A stretch of DNA of 64,000 nucleotides from Silene conica (taxonomy: Eukaryota > Streptophyta > Magnoliopsida > Caryophyllales > Caryophyllaceae), in contig CM055312.2 of NCBI GenBank assembly GCA_029255685.2, forward strand, positions 11,246,649-11,310,648. The letters run 5' to 3'. The notes below the pieces were generated by a model. That model had not been told where the DNA came from. It saw only the letters and a program-made list of their open reading frames with translations, and did no database searches. Below are positions 21,111-33,202 of the stretch, in pieces (positions within the stretch are counted from its first letter, which is position 1; each line of letters begins with the position of its first letter). Made by a program: the position numbers and the translations under genes.

Positions 21111-22380
21111 GAAAAATTGCACGATATAAAAACATACCAGGGAACGCCTTTTTTATTCCTCCATCTTGGTCAGTGATAATGTAATTAGGTTCTTTTCCAC
21201 CCATTGATTTCAAAAATTGCTGAAACGCCCAGATAAATGCTTCATCGTCTTCATGATCTAAAAGAGCGCATGCAAATGTTATTGACTTTTTATGATGGTC
21301 AATGCCAGTGAAAGGGGTGAATATCATGTTATATTTGTTAGTGCCATAGGTTGGATCGAATGAAATTGCATCACCAAACACTGAGTAACATCTCTTTGCC
21401 TCAGCATCTGTCCAAAAAATCCTTGTCAAAGCTTTCTCAGAATCGATTTCATACACAAATTCTAACCCTTTTGTGTCACGGAGGGTTTCCAAACGTGAGA
21501 TAAACATGTCTCCATCCTTACTCTTAATGAAACACTTCAAATCCCGTTGGAAATTCTTGAATTGTGAAAGGGAAGCCCCCACATTTTCGAACCCTTCGAC
21601 TTGCTCTTTGCATAGCTGGTATGTTAAGCTAGCCCCAACATTAACTCTTGAATTCTGGACAATCATTTGCTTATGAAATTCATTCATATTTGCTGCAAGT
21701 TTATCAAATTCCCTATTCTTTACAAAGGTCACTGGGTGATTGTGACCCTCATGAAATTGTTCAACGATGTACTTGTTATAATGGAACTTGTATTTGACCA
21801 TTGCACGACAACCCCACCTTCTAATTTTGGTTGTTCTTGTAAATGCTTGCTTATTTGAACTTTCAGCCTCATCTCCTTCATTTCCCTTCACACCAGTTTT
21901 TGGTTTTGCACTTTTTCCAATATTTGAACCAGTTTCAGAACCAGTTTCACTTGCAACAGTTTCAAGAGGTTTTCCTTTCCTCTTATTATGGCCTTCACGA
22001 TTACAAACCATGGCTTTAGTTCGAATATTACCATCACGAAACCTCTTCGTTGTAGATTTCCTAGCTTCAAACCCACAAGCAGTAGCATACACTTGATAGA
22101 ACGTCATTGCCGACTCTAGATCTAAAAATAACTTCCCAACAGTAGGTGTAATATCTTCTGCAACTCTGACAATCCATTCGTCACTACCACCCGGTGTGTG
22201 ATTCACCAAAGTAATAGGCGTACCAACCGGTACTGTAGGTGTGGATTGTGCTGTTAAAATTGTAGAAACCTCTCCGTTGGTGTTGACAATGGAATCAGTA
22301 CCTATATAAAGTCAAAACATATAAACTAAATCAGCCTTTTTTTTATCAGGTTTCACAATGTAAGTTTCTAGTTTCACAGA

Positions 22381-23877
22381 TGAAGAGTCTATTGACCTAG
22401 ATATACTCAAGAAGGGGGGGTTGAATTGAGTATGCCAACTTTTTCGATTCTTCTTCGATGTGAGTTGTTGTTGTGACGAAGTAATAGCAAGTAACGAGTA
22501 AGAACAGTAAAATAAAGGAGACACGATCTTTTGAAGTGGTTCAGTTTCACAAATCGAAACCTACGTCCACTTTTCTCGATTAATAAAATTAGTACCTTCT
22601 CCGGATTACAATTTTATCAACCCACTCGTGCGACTTTGATGTTAGTCACAACTCAATCTAGATACCGTTAAATATCTAGCTACGACAAGTACCGTGAAAT
22701 ACTTGTTTACAATGAGTACCGCTAAATACTCGAATCTATCTTAAGTAAGTAAGATAAACTTCTTAACAACTTCTTGTATAGATGATGTTTGAATGCTTGA
22801 AAATCTTCTTCTATGCTTGTAGTCTTGTATACGAAATTTGACAATGATTGCACGAATAACGAGACGCGTGAGAGACTACGTCCGTTTGTTCTTCTCGGTT
22901 TGCGTGAGGCTGCTTGTATTTCGTTGGAGTCTTAGGCGTGTGATATTGATGTATATATATAGTAATTTAGACCTAGGTTAAATCCTAGATAGTTTAGGAA
23001 CATTACTTTATCTAGAATACTAATTCTAGGTAATATTTAAAACTTAATCTTATATGAGTTAGGAAAGGACTCTAATAGAATAATATTAAATTAAGACATA
23101 AGATAATATTTCCATAATCTTATTTGATTTAGGAAACATCCTTATACCATAAAATATAGAACCCTACTTCGAATCAAATCCTAATTCTTGTCAATAATAT
23201 AATAAATTATATCTTTAATCAAATCCTAGTCAATCTTTAAGTAGATTAAATAAACAAGTTTATTTATTTAATTAACCATAAAGATAATATATTAGGGTTC
23301 GTAAAAAGAAACGTGTAGCACGCCTCTCTATGCACGATTCCCAACGTACATAACACGTTCTTCGAGACATATTTCTCGAAGTGCGTTTCTCTAGGAATTG
23401 AACTTTGACAATAACGGTTAAAATAAAATCCTTAGCATTTTAGAATTAATATTTACCTCATAAGATAAATACTTTAATTCTTGTTAACTAAAGAATATTT
23501 CTATTTTAAAACCGTTTATAAGATTACTAAAATAATATATTAATAGCACGCATAAATCTTTACGCTTTGATTTACTTCACGCAAATCTCATTTCTTCGAT
23601 AGTTATAGGAATGATCCATAACTTAAAAACTCTTGATATTGTAATGAAGCTTTTATCTTGTAAATCTTCAAAAAGACTTGACACTTGACATGAGCTTGAT
23701 CGTTCTTGCAATCTTTGATTGAATTATACTTTACTAAACTACGATCTTTGCTCTATAATTAACTGTACACTTAAACGCACGATTACACGTATATGCATAT
23801 AAACCATAATTATCTTAGATTTGTCATTATTAAAACATAAAACAATATATTACTTATATAGAATATATTACTCAACA
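22381..23877 (-). repeat. 3' LTR of the Copia element
   Basis: 1,497 bp. On the minus strand it begins TGTTGAG and ends in CTTCA. It matches 40787-42283 with three differences noted (AACAG versus AATAA near 22505, CTCG versus CTCA near 22733). Intact TG...CA ends. Confidence 0.95.
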
Positions 23878-23892
23878 AATTCCCCCTTTTTA
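23878..23892 (-). other. Polypurine tract of the Copia element, interrupted by the LARD
   Basis: Minus strand reads AAAAAGGGGGAATT directly next to the 3' LTR, the expected plus-strand primer site. The LARD target duplication TTTAA (23889-23893) overlaps its end. Confidence 0.8.
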
Positions 23893-24910
23893 ATGTAACA
23901 TCCCAATATTTCGGGATTCGGAAGTTTAAAGATTTTAAGTTCAAGTTCGAGAAATAATTTATATTTTGTAATTCTTGGTATTTCATTTAAATAACCGATT
24001 AATTTATGTGGGAATATTTAAAAGGATTTAAATAAGATTTTAATTAATTGCGTAATTTACGTCTTAGCAATTTAATTTCATAGTCCGGAAATATTTATAT
24101 CGTTTTAAGTTTATAGTTACCTTAAGTCGGTGTTTTTAGCTTAAACCGTCTTAAAACTTGTCATATGGGCCTAACTTGTTAATGGACCCATTTTCCTTCT
24201 TTTTCCTCACAAAACCCTAACCCCACCATCTTCTACCTCCCTCCTTCATTTCATTTTTCAGATTTGTAACAAACACCATTTTAGTTTTCTCCTCCAAACC
24301 TTAAAACTCTCATAAAATCCTCATTTCTTATCCGATTGAGACGATTTTCGCGGCCACGGATTCCTCTTCTCGCCCTCCATCTTTCTATGTAAGTTTTTAC
24401 CCAAAATAATTCTGTCTTATAATCTGGCCGTGACTCTAAGGTCACGTTTTTCGAGATTTAATGGGTTTGTTGTGTTTCTAGTGCGGACTTGGACAAAAGG
24501 AGCAGCTTGGAGTCGGATTCATGTTGGTTTAAGAAGCTAAAAGGTGACGATAATGAGATAACTCGGCCTTTATGTGTATATTAGCATGTTTGTTGTGATT
24601 CTTGTGTTGGTTTCTGTTTTGTTGATATATATTGATCAAGGACTTAGTAACATGTTTAGGATGATGTTGTTATGAGGAATTCATGCTTAAAGTGGTTGTT
24701 ATATGTTCTTAAGTATATTTTCAGTTTTTCACATTTTGCGACGGATACTCAATATAATCATCTGAGGATTGTTATGGGAATTGTATGCTGATAAGATAGA
24801 GATATTTGATGTTTATACTGTTGGGCAAATCGTGCTTGTAATGATTTATGAAGTTTTGATGTCAATTTGTAAAGTTTTGAAGGGCTGGAAAATCTCGTTT
24901 TTGCGGACAG

Positions 24911-25307
24911 GCTCTCTGAGCCGGTCGACCGACCGGCCGCCGGTCGACCGGCTGGGAGAGCGTATTGGGTGTTTTTCGTGTTTTGAGAAAGTTGGCTTAG
25001 GACTGCCAGCCGGCCGACCGGCTGCCTGCCGACCGGCTGGTAGTCATTTTTGCCTTGTGTTTATTTTGCGAAGAACCTAAGTAGAAAGGGAGCCCAGCCG
25101 GCAGACCGGCCGCCTGCCAGCCGGCTGGGAGTGCATGTGGGGATGGTTTTGAGTTTTGCGAAGGCTAGGTTGGATTCCCAGCCGGCCGACCGGCTGCCTG
25201 CCGACCGGCTGGGGGTCCTTTGTGTTGATTCCGTTGTTTTCAAAAGAAGTATGGGCTGAAGGATCACCAGCCGGCCGACCGGCTGCCTGCCGACCGGCTG
25301 GGGATCC
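24911..25307 (+). repeat. Five GC-rich hairpins (CAGCCGG/CCGGCTG) in the 5' LTR
   Basis: Units at 24911-24961, 25001-25045, about 25091-25134, 25172-25218 and 25261-25307, in otherwise AT-rich DNA. The stem core CAGCCGG...CCGGCTG encloses CGACCGGCTGCCTGCC in most units. Stems extend into flanks that differ between units but pair within most of them: GCTCTC/GAGAGC, GACTGCC/GGTAGTC, GGATTCCC/GGGGGTCC, GGATCACC/GGGGATCC. Confidence 0.85.
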
Positions 25308-25455
25308 CTGAAGGCTGTTTTGTGTTGTTTCGCGTGTAACTTTCAAACGGTTAATCAGTTTTATTTGAAACTCGTTTCGTGTACCCGTGGCATGTATTTG
25401 AGGTCCCCGGCGTACGGGCAACATTATATTGGGTTCGGGAATGGATTAAGGATAG

Positions 25456-25500
25456 AGACCCCCCGGTCGGGTAACCGAAAGGGAAACCGGCTCTCCCTTG
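25456..25500 (+). repeat. Stem-loop A (CCCGGTCGGGTAACCGAAAG type) in the LARD LTR
   Basis: GACCCCCCGGTCGGGTAACC followed by GAAAGGGAAACCGGCTCTCC. A diverged copy at about 26304-26352 has GACTGGGTAACCAGT in the same place, so the small internal stem changed on both sides (CGGT/ACCG versus ACTGG/CCAGT). Confidence 0.65.
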
Positions 25501-25599
25501 TCTTAGTTTCCGGGATCAATTAAGTGTTGATTAGAGGTTTAAGAAGTTAGAACTATAGGTTAGTTTCTACCTTTGGATGTTAGTGGATACAATGGTTGT

Positions 25600-26103
25600 C
25601 GCGTGGTGGGATATGTGTTAAGCTCACCTCTGGACCCACTACGTGTTTATATGTCGCGTGACGGGATATGTGTTAAGCTCACCTCTGGACCCGTTACGTG
25701 TTTTGCTTGGGCGTGTCAGGATATGTGTTAAGCTCACCTCTGGACCTGACACGTGATCGGTTGTCGTACACGGGATATGTGTTAAGCTCACCTCTGGACC
25801 CGTTGTGCGGTAGCTGTGTATTGGGATATGTGTTAAGCTCACCTCTGGACCCAGTACTTGTTTGTAGCATCGGGATATGTGTTAAGCTCACCTCTGGACC
25901 CGTTGCTTTTGGATGATTAGGGATATGTGTTAAGCTCACCTCTGGACCCTTTTCATGTTGTGTAAGTTTAGGGATATGTGTTAAGCTCACCTCTGGACCC
26001 TTTACTTGAATTGTATGTTGGGATATGTGTTAAGCTCACCTCTGGACCCGACATAGTGTAGTAATGGGATATGTGTTAAGCTCACCTCTGGACCCATTGC
26101 TAG
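25600..26103 (+). repeat. Ten tandem stem-loops with near-invariant loop and covarying stems, LARD 5' LTR
   Basis: Each unit contains GGATATGTGTTAAGCTCACC followed by TCTGGACC, spaced 46-60 bp. The sequence before and after differs from unit to unit but is largely complementary within it: GTGGTGGG/CCCACTAC, CGTGACGGG/CCCGTTACG, CGTGTCAGG/CCTGACACG, GTATTGGG/CCCAGTAC, TATGTTGGG/CCCGACATA, AGTAATGGG/CCCATTGCT. Units 6-8 contain one or two mismatches in the stem. The sixth is at about 25867-25910. Confidence 0.9.
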
Positions 26104-26108
26104 TGTTA

Positions 26109-26223
26109 TGAATGCTTTATCTGCTTGCCTTGATGATGGTACAGTGTCAGATATGCATGATGAGTTTACGATGTTTTATCTGCTTGCCTTGATAATGGTA
26201 CAGTGTCAGATATGCATGATGAG
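26109..26223 (+). repeat. 57-bp tandem duplication in the LARD LTR
   Basis: Two copies of a unit containing TTTATCTGCTTGCCTTGAT, GGTACAGTGTCAGATATGCA and TGATGAGTT. They differ at a few positions (GATGATGG versus GATAATGG). Confidence 0.85.
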
Positions 26224-26843
26224 TTATGATTTGTTTATTTAGTTATGGTTCAATCATCCAAGGCATTGGGTGACTCTTGTTCGGTTTCATAAATAGTTGG
26301 ATTGAAAGACCCCCCGACTGGGTAACCAGTAGGGAAACCGGCTCTCCTTCCTAACGGTTTATGAAGTTGGTTGAGAGCCGTGCATATGTAATCGCATGAT
26401 AGTATGATATCAGTTGATGAGTTGTTTATGCTTCACATGTTATATATGTTGGAGTATTCTGTATCGCTTTGTGTGTTACGTGTTGTCACAAAAGGTGGCT
26501 AGGAGAACTCTAGTCACTCCCCACTGATTGTGGCGTACATGTTTACATGTATGTAGGTACATGACAGGTTGGCAGAGGGGTTGCATGGAGCTAGCGAGCG
26601 ATGATCCTTCATCGATTGACTTACACTTTTACGTTAGCTAGACTTAGATTTTCATTTCAGTTTTTGAGTGCCTGTAGGGATGTGCCATCCCGGGCTGCTT
26701 TTATTTTACGCTTGTATACTTATTTATGTTTCAGTTTGTAGTAGGACACCTCGCATGTTTAGTTATGTAAAAGTTTTAATTCCGCTGCATTTTTAGTACC
26801 TTTGTGTGTTTTATATTTCCGCTTTCGCGAGGGGTTTTACAGT

Positions 26844-26855
26844 TGGTATCAGAGC
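26844..26855 (+). other. LARD primer-binding site
   Basis: TGGTATCAGAGC, complementary to the 3' end of initiator tRNA-Met, two bases after the 5' LTR. Confidence 0.9.
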
Positions 26856-29800
26856 ATTATTGCTCCCGACGCACTCATGTAATCCCAACCTTAACTTGAC
26901 CAAATAAACAAATAAGGAATGAGAGATGGGTAGATTTAAGGACTTATATTGTAGTCTGTTTGTGATTGCTCTGATTAGGCTCTAACGTGTTTGTTGATTG
27001 TCATTTACTTCACTTTTATATCTTTCGATCGACGAACCGTGGGCTTATCCATTTGGCGGTGGAGATCGGAGTTCCTACCGAAGATAGAAGATTCGTACTA
27101 TTGTTGGAGAATGTTTCTGAACCTTGAAGATACTCCTTTTTCTTTGTGCATCACCTTCTTTGATAACTTCGAATGCACATCCTTCTTTTAGAATATTTGT
27201 CTATCTCACTTGAACAGATCTTCATATCTTTTCAGCTTAACCTTGTTGCTTGCTTTCTTAAAGTTCCCCTAGGTAATCTTCCCTTTTAATTGATTTGGAG
27301 GAACTAGTCTTAGGATAATCGTAAGCTGTGTTATGAGAAATATTGTTATTTGAGGAATAACTTAAGAGGTATCGAGAGACATGTTTTGGTGATCTCAGGG
27401 TCTAGTTGTCTATCCAATTGGGAGAGTGAAAGTGAGTGATAGGATACCGGCTTGAAGGTTGAGTTGTTTACTTAGTATTCGGTGGAACTTAATCTTGAGA
27501 ACCATGCTTAGATTGTGAAAATATGTGGATTGAAGAGTACTGTTTAAGGAGTTAGATAAGATACTTGAGGATATAGACCGACCTAGAAGAATAGGCTTAA
27601 GATGCTAATGGAAAAGAATAGATGAGTTAAGTGAGTTAGTATCACTTGATTTAGGTGAGTGATTAAGTTGAGAAAGGTCCGTTGTTTAGGAATGTGAATC
27701 ATTGGCTATAATGGTTGAATACTTGAAGAGTTTTGACTTAAGCTTAGGAGAAGTGAATCACTACTTGACCCTAGGTTGTTTAATGGATTTTAGCGTTTGC
27801 CTAATGGAGGACTTAAGAGAAATTTAAGGATGCACCACGGTATGTGGATGGAATAGAGAAGTTCATTTGGAGATGAAAGTTCAGAAACTTGATGATTAAA
27901 AATTGTTAACTTGTGGACAGTGAAGTAAGTAAAGTGGATATAACATTTAGGGGTGATGACCTGAAAGTGTTATTGAATTGTCATTTGAGGGACTAGCAGA
28001 GATGAGACATCTCAAACTTTTGGGAATAGGTAGTTGTAATGGTGATATCGTTTAAAGTTTGGGAAGATAAGGATATATGAATCATTAGAGGAATTGTTCG
28101 TGAGAACCGATGATTGAATGACTTGATGTGGAAAGTAAGAAGTGAGAACCCCGTGAGAATGGTGAGAGACCTGCACCTTGGGAGATGTCCGTAATCGTTT
28201 ATTTCATTTCGCTTCTCGCCTTTCCCCTCCTTTGCTTCTCCTTCTGATCATGGCTTCAATTTTATTGGAGTCCATAGCCTAAAGTTTGTTACCTGGTCAT
28301 CTCGTTGCTCCTCGAGTCGTTTCTTAGGACTCTCTCGAGTTCTGTATCATGTTTGCCCTTAAAGTTCGTATCTCATCTGATCACATCTTCTGTGAGCCTT
28401 GTTCCTTTTCATTTAGATTAGTGGCGAGATCGACCTGTTCTCGGGGTAGAGATACATGCCTTGAGGAATGTTTGGTATGCGTTGTCAGGATTTGGTTGAG
28501 AGAGTTGGTGAGAATAGTGTTCGAGCGATGTTGGATAGTGTACCGTCTTGAGAGTTCCATGTACGATGGGTCGGTGTGTAAGTGGTATTTGTAAATTTTG
28601 AAGTACCATTTGAGGATTTGAATAAAATGCTTGGAGTTCTAGATGAATTTAGAGGAATGTACCTTGGATAATGATGATGTGGTTAATTGGTTGAATGAGG
28701 TAAGTTAGTGCTACTTAATCTTGAGGAATTTTTGTAATGCAGAAAGGACCACATACTTGAGGAACGAGAGTTATTAGTAAATGTGTGAGAAATATGGAGA
28801 CATTTACAAGTGGACTTATAGAGCTGACTGAGTGTTGACGGTGAGTTACTTATGGAACCTCGGCAATTGCCTATTGATGTACTTGCAGGTAACCGTCGAT
28901 GTTTGAGGTAATCGTAGAGTGGAAATTTGAAACTTATAAGTGTTCATAAATATCAATTGAGGAATCTCGGAATGTGAATGCCTAAACCTTATGGGAACCG
29001 TAGGAGTGAAAGTGGTTACTTCCTTGGAACTTTTCTTGGGATGTAGATTGTTGTTAAGTGGTTAGAAACCAGAGGATTTAAGAATTGTTACCTTAGTAAA
29101 GTCTCGATTTGATTGATCACTGTGATTATAAAATTTGGGAAACTTAGGATGTCAAACCTTGTGGAATGGGTTTTTCAGGATCGAACCGTTAAAAGTTAAG
29201 GTTATAGGATGATGAATGCCATATTTTGGTTTTCGAGGTTCGGTGTTATGGTAATAGAATTCTGGTTTGAAGTGCTGAAAGTGCGTGAGCCTTGGTCTGG
29301 AGTATGTGTATTAGGCTTCCACCTTGAGTGAGAGATCCGTAACCGTGGTTGAACGGATTTTAGTGTGAACTGAGTGAGAGTTTTGGAAACCTTCTTGTTG
29401 AGGAATACCTTGTTCTGTGGAAGAGATAATGATAAGAGGGATCGTGAAACCATTGAGAGTCTATAGATCACTTGAATTGCCCTGCTAGGGATATATTGGG
29501 AATCGTGTAACGATGCTTTGATTATGGATCGAGTGATTAGTGACTCCATGTTTAGCAAGAGTTACTGTTTTCCTTGACCTCTAACCTGGTTGTTTCATTC
29601 CTTCGATCCTTCCTTGTACGTTCTGTCAGCTGTGAAACTAGGAACTCTTAATCCTTCGTGTCGAAGGTAATCTCTATGACTGTTTCTGCGCTCCCAGCGA
29701 CTGTTTTTGAAATTCGTTTCCCTATTGTTGACTCTAAATTTACTGTTTTTGGAAAATCTTACTGCTTTTGGAGTTGGAAACTACTTTCTCTTCCGTTAGA

Positions 29801-30232
29801 GGTAACCTTTTGTCATTTTTACAATTTTACTCTTTCAAGAATTTGAGAGTAAAAGTTAATTTTGAAGGAAACCTGGTTTGAAAGAGCCGAATGTTTTACA
29901 ACTTTGAGGGATTTCAGCGTTGATTGCCACTGGAACTTGTTATTGGAGACGTCTAATAACCTGTGCTGTGCTTATCAACACCGAATCAATCTAAATTTTT
30001 AATTTTGACTGATTTAAATTTGGGACTTGTCTCAGATTTGGAATGTCGGACTCTTGAATACGTAACGAGAATCCCAATGTCCACTGACAGAGACTGGTGC
30101 CTTAAAATCTTGTTCTTCTGGGAAATTTTTGAAAGATAAAGTTTTGGGTTACCATAACCCAGGTAGTACGTTTTGGTAGTTAAAGTTATTTTCGTACCTA
30201 CTTCTGTTTTCAAGTTTCGAGGACGAAACTTT
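26856..30232 (+). other. LARD interior, noncoding
   Basis: About 3.4 kb without any ORF resembling gag, protease, RT or integrase in either strand. The sequence has scattered words such as GGAAC, TTGAGG and TTAGG but no clear tandem array. Eroded coding ancestry cannot be excluded by eye. Confidence 0.7.
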
Positions 30233-30249
30233 TTGAAAGATGGGGTGAT
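30233..30249 (+). other. LARD polypurine tract
   Basis: TTGAAAGATGGGGTGAT directly before the 3' LTR, preceded by TCGAGGACGAAAC. Confidence 0.8.
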
Positions 30250-33197
30250 TGTAACATCCCAATATTTCGGGATTCGGAAGTTTAAAGATTTTAAGTTCAA
30301 GTTCGAGAAATAATTTATATTTTGTAATTCTTGGTATTTCATTTAAATAACCGATTAATTTATGTGGGAATATTTAAAAGGATTTAAATAAGATTTTAAT
30401 TAATTGCGTAATTTACGTCTTAGCAATTTAATTTCATAGTCCGGAAATATTTATATCGTTTTAAGTTTATAGTTACCTTAAGTCGGTGTTTTTAGCTTAA
30501 ACCGTCTTAAAACTTGTCATATGGGCCTAACTTGTTAATGGACCCATTTTCCTTCTTTTTCCTCACAAAACCCTAACCCCACCATCTTCTACCTCCCTCC
30601 TTCATTTCATTTTTCAGATTTGTAACAAACACCATTTTAGTTTTCTCCTCCAAACCTTAAAACTCTCATAAAATCCTCATTTCTTATCCGATTGAGACGA
30701 TTTTCGCGGCCACGGATTCCTCTTCTCGCCCTCCATCTTTCTATGTAAGTTTTTACCCAAAATAATTCTGTCTTATAATCTGGCCGTGACTCTAAGGTCA
30801 CGTTTTTCGAGATTTAATGGGTTTGTTGTGTTTCTAGTGCGGACTTGGACAAAAGGAGCAGCTTGGAGTCGGATTCATGTTGGTTTAAGAAGCTAAAAGG
30901 TGACGATAATGAGATAACTCGGCCTTTATGTGTATATTAGCATGTTTGTTGTGATTCTTGTGTTGGTTTCTGTTTTGTTGATATATATTGATCAAGGACT
31001 TAGTAACATGTTTAGGATGATGTTGTTATGAGGAATTCATGCTTAAAGTGGTTGTTATATGTTCTTAAGTATATTTTCAGTTTTTCACATTTTGCGACGG
31101 ATACTCAATATAATCATCTGAGGATTGTTATGGGAATTGTATGCTGATAAGATAGAGATATTTGATGTTTATACTGTTGGGCAAATCGTGCTTGTAATGA
31201 TTTATGAAGTTTTGATGTCAATTTGTAAAGTTTTGAAGGGCTGGAAAATCTCGTTTTTGCGGACAGGCTCTCTGAGCCGGTCGACCGACCGGCCGCCGGT
31301 CGACCGGCTGGGAGAGCGTATTGGGTGTTTTTCGTGTTTTGAGAAAGTTGGCTTAGGACTGCCAGCCGGCCGACCGGCTGCCTGCCGACCGGCTGGTAGT
31401 CATTTTTGCCTTGTGTTTATTTTGCGAAGAACCTAAGTAGAAAGGGAGCCCAGCCGGCAGACCGGCCGCCTGCCAGCCGGCTGGGAGTGCATGTGGGGAT
31501 GGTTTTGAGTTTTGCGAAGGCTAGGTTGGATTCCCAGCCGGCCGACCGGCTGCCTGCCGACCGGCTGGGGGTCCTTTGTGTTGATTCCGTTGTTTTCAAA
31601 AGAAGTATGGGCTGAAGGATCACCAGCCGGCCGACCGGCTGCCTGCCGACCGGCTGGGGATCCCTGAAGGCTGTTTTGTGTTGTTTCGCGTGTAACTTTC
31701 AAACGGTTAATCAGTTTTATTTGAAACTCGTTTCGTGTACCCGTGGCATGTATTTGAGGTCCCCGGCGTACGGGCAACATTATATTGGGTTCGGGAATGG
31801 ATTAAGGATAGAGACCCCCCGGTCGGGTAACCGAAAGGGAAACCGGCTCTCCCTTGTCTTAGTTTCCGGGATCAATTAAGTGTTGATTAGAGGTTTAAGA
31901 AGTTAGAACTATAGGTTAGTTTCTACCTTTGGATGTTAGTGGATACAATGGTTGTCGCGTGGTGGGATATGTGTTAAGCTCACCTCTGGACCCACTACGT
32001 GTTTATATGTCGCGTGACGGGATATGTGTTAAGCTCACCTCTGGACCCGTTACGTGTTTTGCTTGGGCGTGTCAGGATATGTGTTAAGCTCACCTCTGGA
32101 CCTGACACGTGATCGGTTGTCGTACACGGGATATGTGTTAAGCTCACCTCTGGACCCGTTGTGCGGTAGCTGTGTATTGGGATATGTGTTAAGCTCACCT
32201 CTGGACCCAGTACTTGTTTGTAGCATCGGGATATGTGTTAAGCTCACCTCTGGACCCGTTGCTTTTGGATGATTAGGGATATGTGTTAAGCTCACCTCTG
32301 GACCCTTTTCATGTTGTGTAAGTTTAGGGATATGTGTTAAGCTCACCTCTGGACCCTTTACTTGAATTGTATGTTGGGATATGTGTTAAGCTCACCTCTG
32401 GACCCGACATAGTGTAGTAATGGGATATGTGTTAAGCTCACCTCTGGACCCATTGCTAGTGTTATGAATGCTTTATCTGCTTGCCTTGATGATGGTACAG
32501 TGTCAGATATGCATGATGAGTTTACGATGTTTTATCTGCTTGCCTTGATAATGGTACAGTGTCAGATATGCATGATGAGTTATGATTTGTTTATTTAGTT
32601 ATGGTTCAATCATCCAAGGCATTGGGTGACTCTTGTTCGGTTTCATAAATAGTTGGATTGAAAGACCCCCCGACTGGGTAACCAGTAGGGAAACCGGCTC
32701 TCCTTCCTAACGGTTTATGAAGTTGGTTGAGAGCCGTGCATATGTAATCGCATGATAGTATGATATCAGTTGATGAGTTGTTTATGCTTCACATGTTATA
32801 TATGTTGGAGTATTCTGTATCGCTTTGTGTGTTACGTGTTGTCACAAAAGGTGGCTAGGAGAACTCTAGTCACTCCCCACTGATTGTGGCGTACATGTTT
32901 ACATGTATGTAGGTACATGACAGGTTGGCAGAGGGGTTGCATGGAGCTAGCGAGCGATGATCCTTCATCGATTGACTTACACTTTTACGTTAGCTAGACT
33001 TAGATTTTCATTTCAGTTTTTGAGTGCCTGTAGGGATGTGCCATCCCGGGCTGCTTTTATTTTACGCTTGTATACTTATTTATGTTTCAGTTTGTAGTAG
33101 GACACCTCGCATGTTTAGTTATGTAAAAGTTTTAATTCCGCTGCATTTTTAGTACCTTTGTGTGTTTTATATTTCCGCTTTCGCGAGGGGTTTTACA
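30250..33197 (+). repeat. 3' LTR of the LARD
   Basis: Same length as the 5' LTR with a constant offset of 6,356 bp; no difference noticed by eye. It carries the same GC hairpins (31267-31663), the ten stem-loops (31956-32459) and the 57-bp duplication. Confidence 0.95.
31956..32459 (+). repeat. Ten tandem covarying stem-loops, 3' LTR copy
   Basis: Copy of the array at 25600-26103 in the other LTR, with the same unit order and stem sequences. Confidence 0.9.
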
Positions 33198-33202
33198 TTT
33201 AA

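Larger units (their letters stand above)
23894..26841 (+). repeat. 5' LTR of the LARD
   Basis: 2,948 bp, TGTAAC...TTTACA. It contains the 5'-most AT-rich part, five GC-rich hairpins (24911-25307), two related stem-loops (25456 and 26304), ten tandem covarying stem-loops (25600-26103) and a 57-bp tandem duplication (about 26109-26223). Short ORFs in it are by-products of the repeats and I do not consider them genes. Confidence 0.95.
23894..33197 (+). mobile_element. Long-LTR non-coding retrotransposon (LARD), Ty3/Gypsy-like ends
   Basis: Two 2,948-bp LTRs (23894-26841 and 30250-33197) look identical by eye, with target duplication TTTAA at 23889-23893 and 33198-33202. The PBS follows the left LTR and a polypurine tract precedes the right one. 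The 3,408-bp interior has no gag or pol ORF, which defines a LARD that must use proteins from another element. The 3' interior motif TCGAGGACGAAAC just before the polypurine tract is typical of Ty3/Gypsy chromovirus-type elements (inference). Identical LTRs indicate a recent insertion, younger than the host Copia. Confidence 0.93.

Noticed and set aside
24769-25990. ORFs of 67-115 codons in the LARD LTR, repeated at 31125-32346 (e.g. SLTHIP or GYVLSSPLD repeats)
   Set aside because: They are translations of the tandem stem-loops and GC hairpins, occur on both strands and in several frames, and have no domain. Identical copies in both LTRs follow from LTR identity.
25600-26103. CRISPR array (regular repeats with unique spacers)
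   Set aside because: Plant nuclear context, variable unit length, no cas genes, spacers complementary to each other, and an identical copy in the second LTR. It is a repeat inside an LTR.
30250-33197. Segmental duplication of a host region (23894-26841 versus 30250-33197)
   Set aside because: TG...CA ends, PBS after the left copy, polypurine tract before the right copy and a 5-bp target duplication show that these are LTRs.
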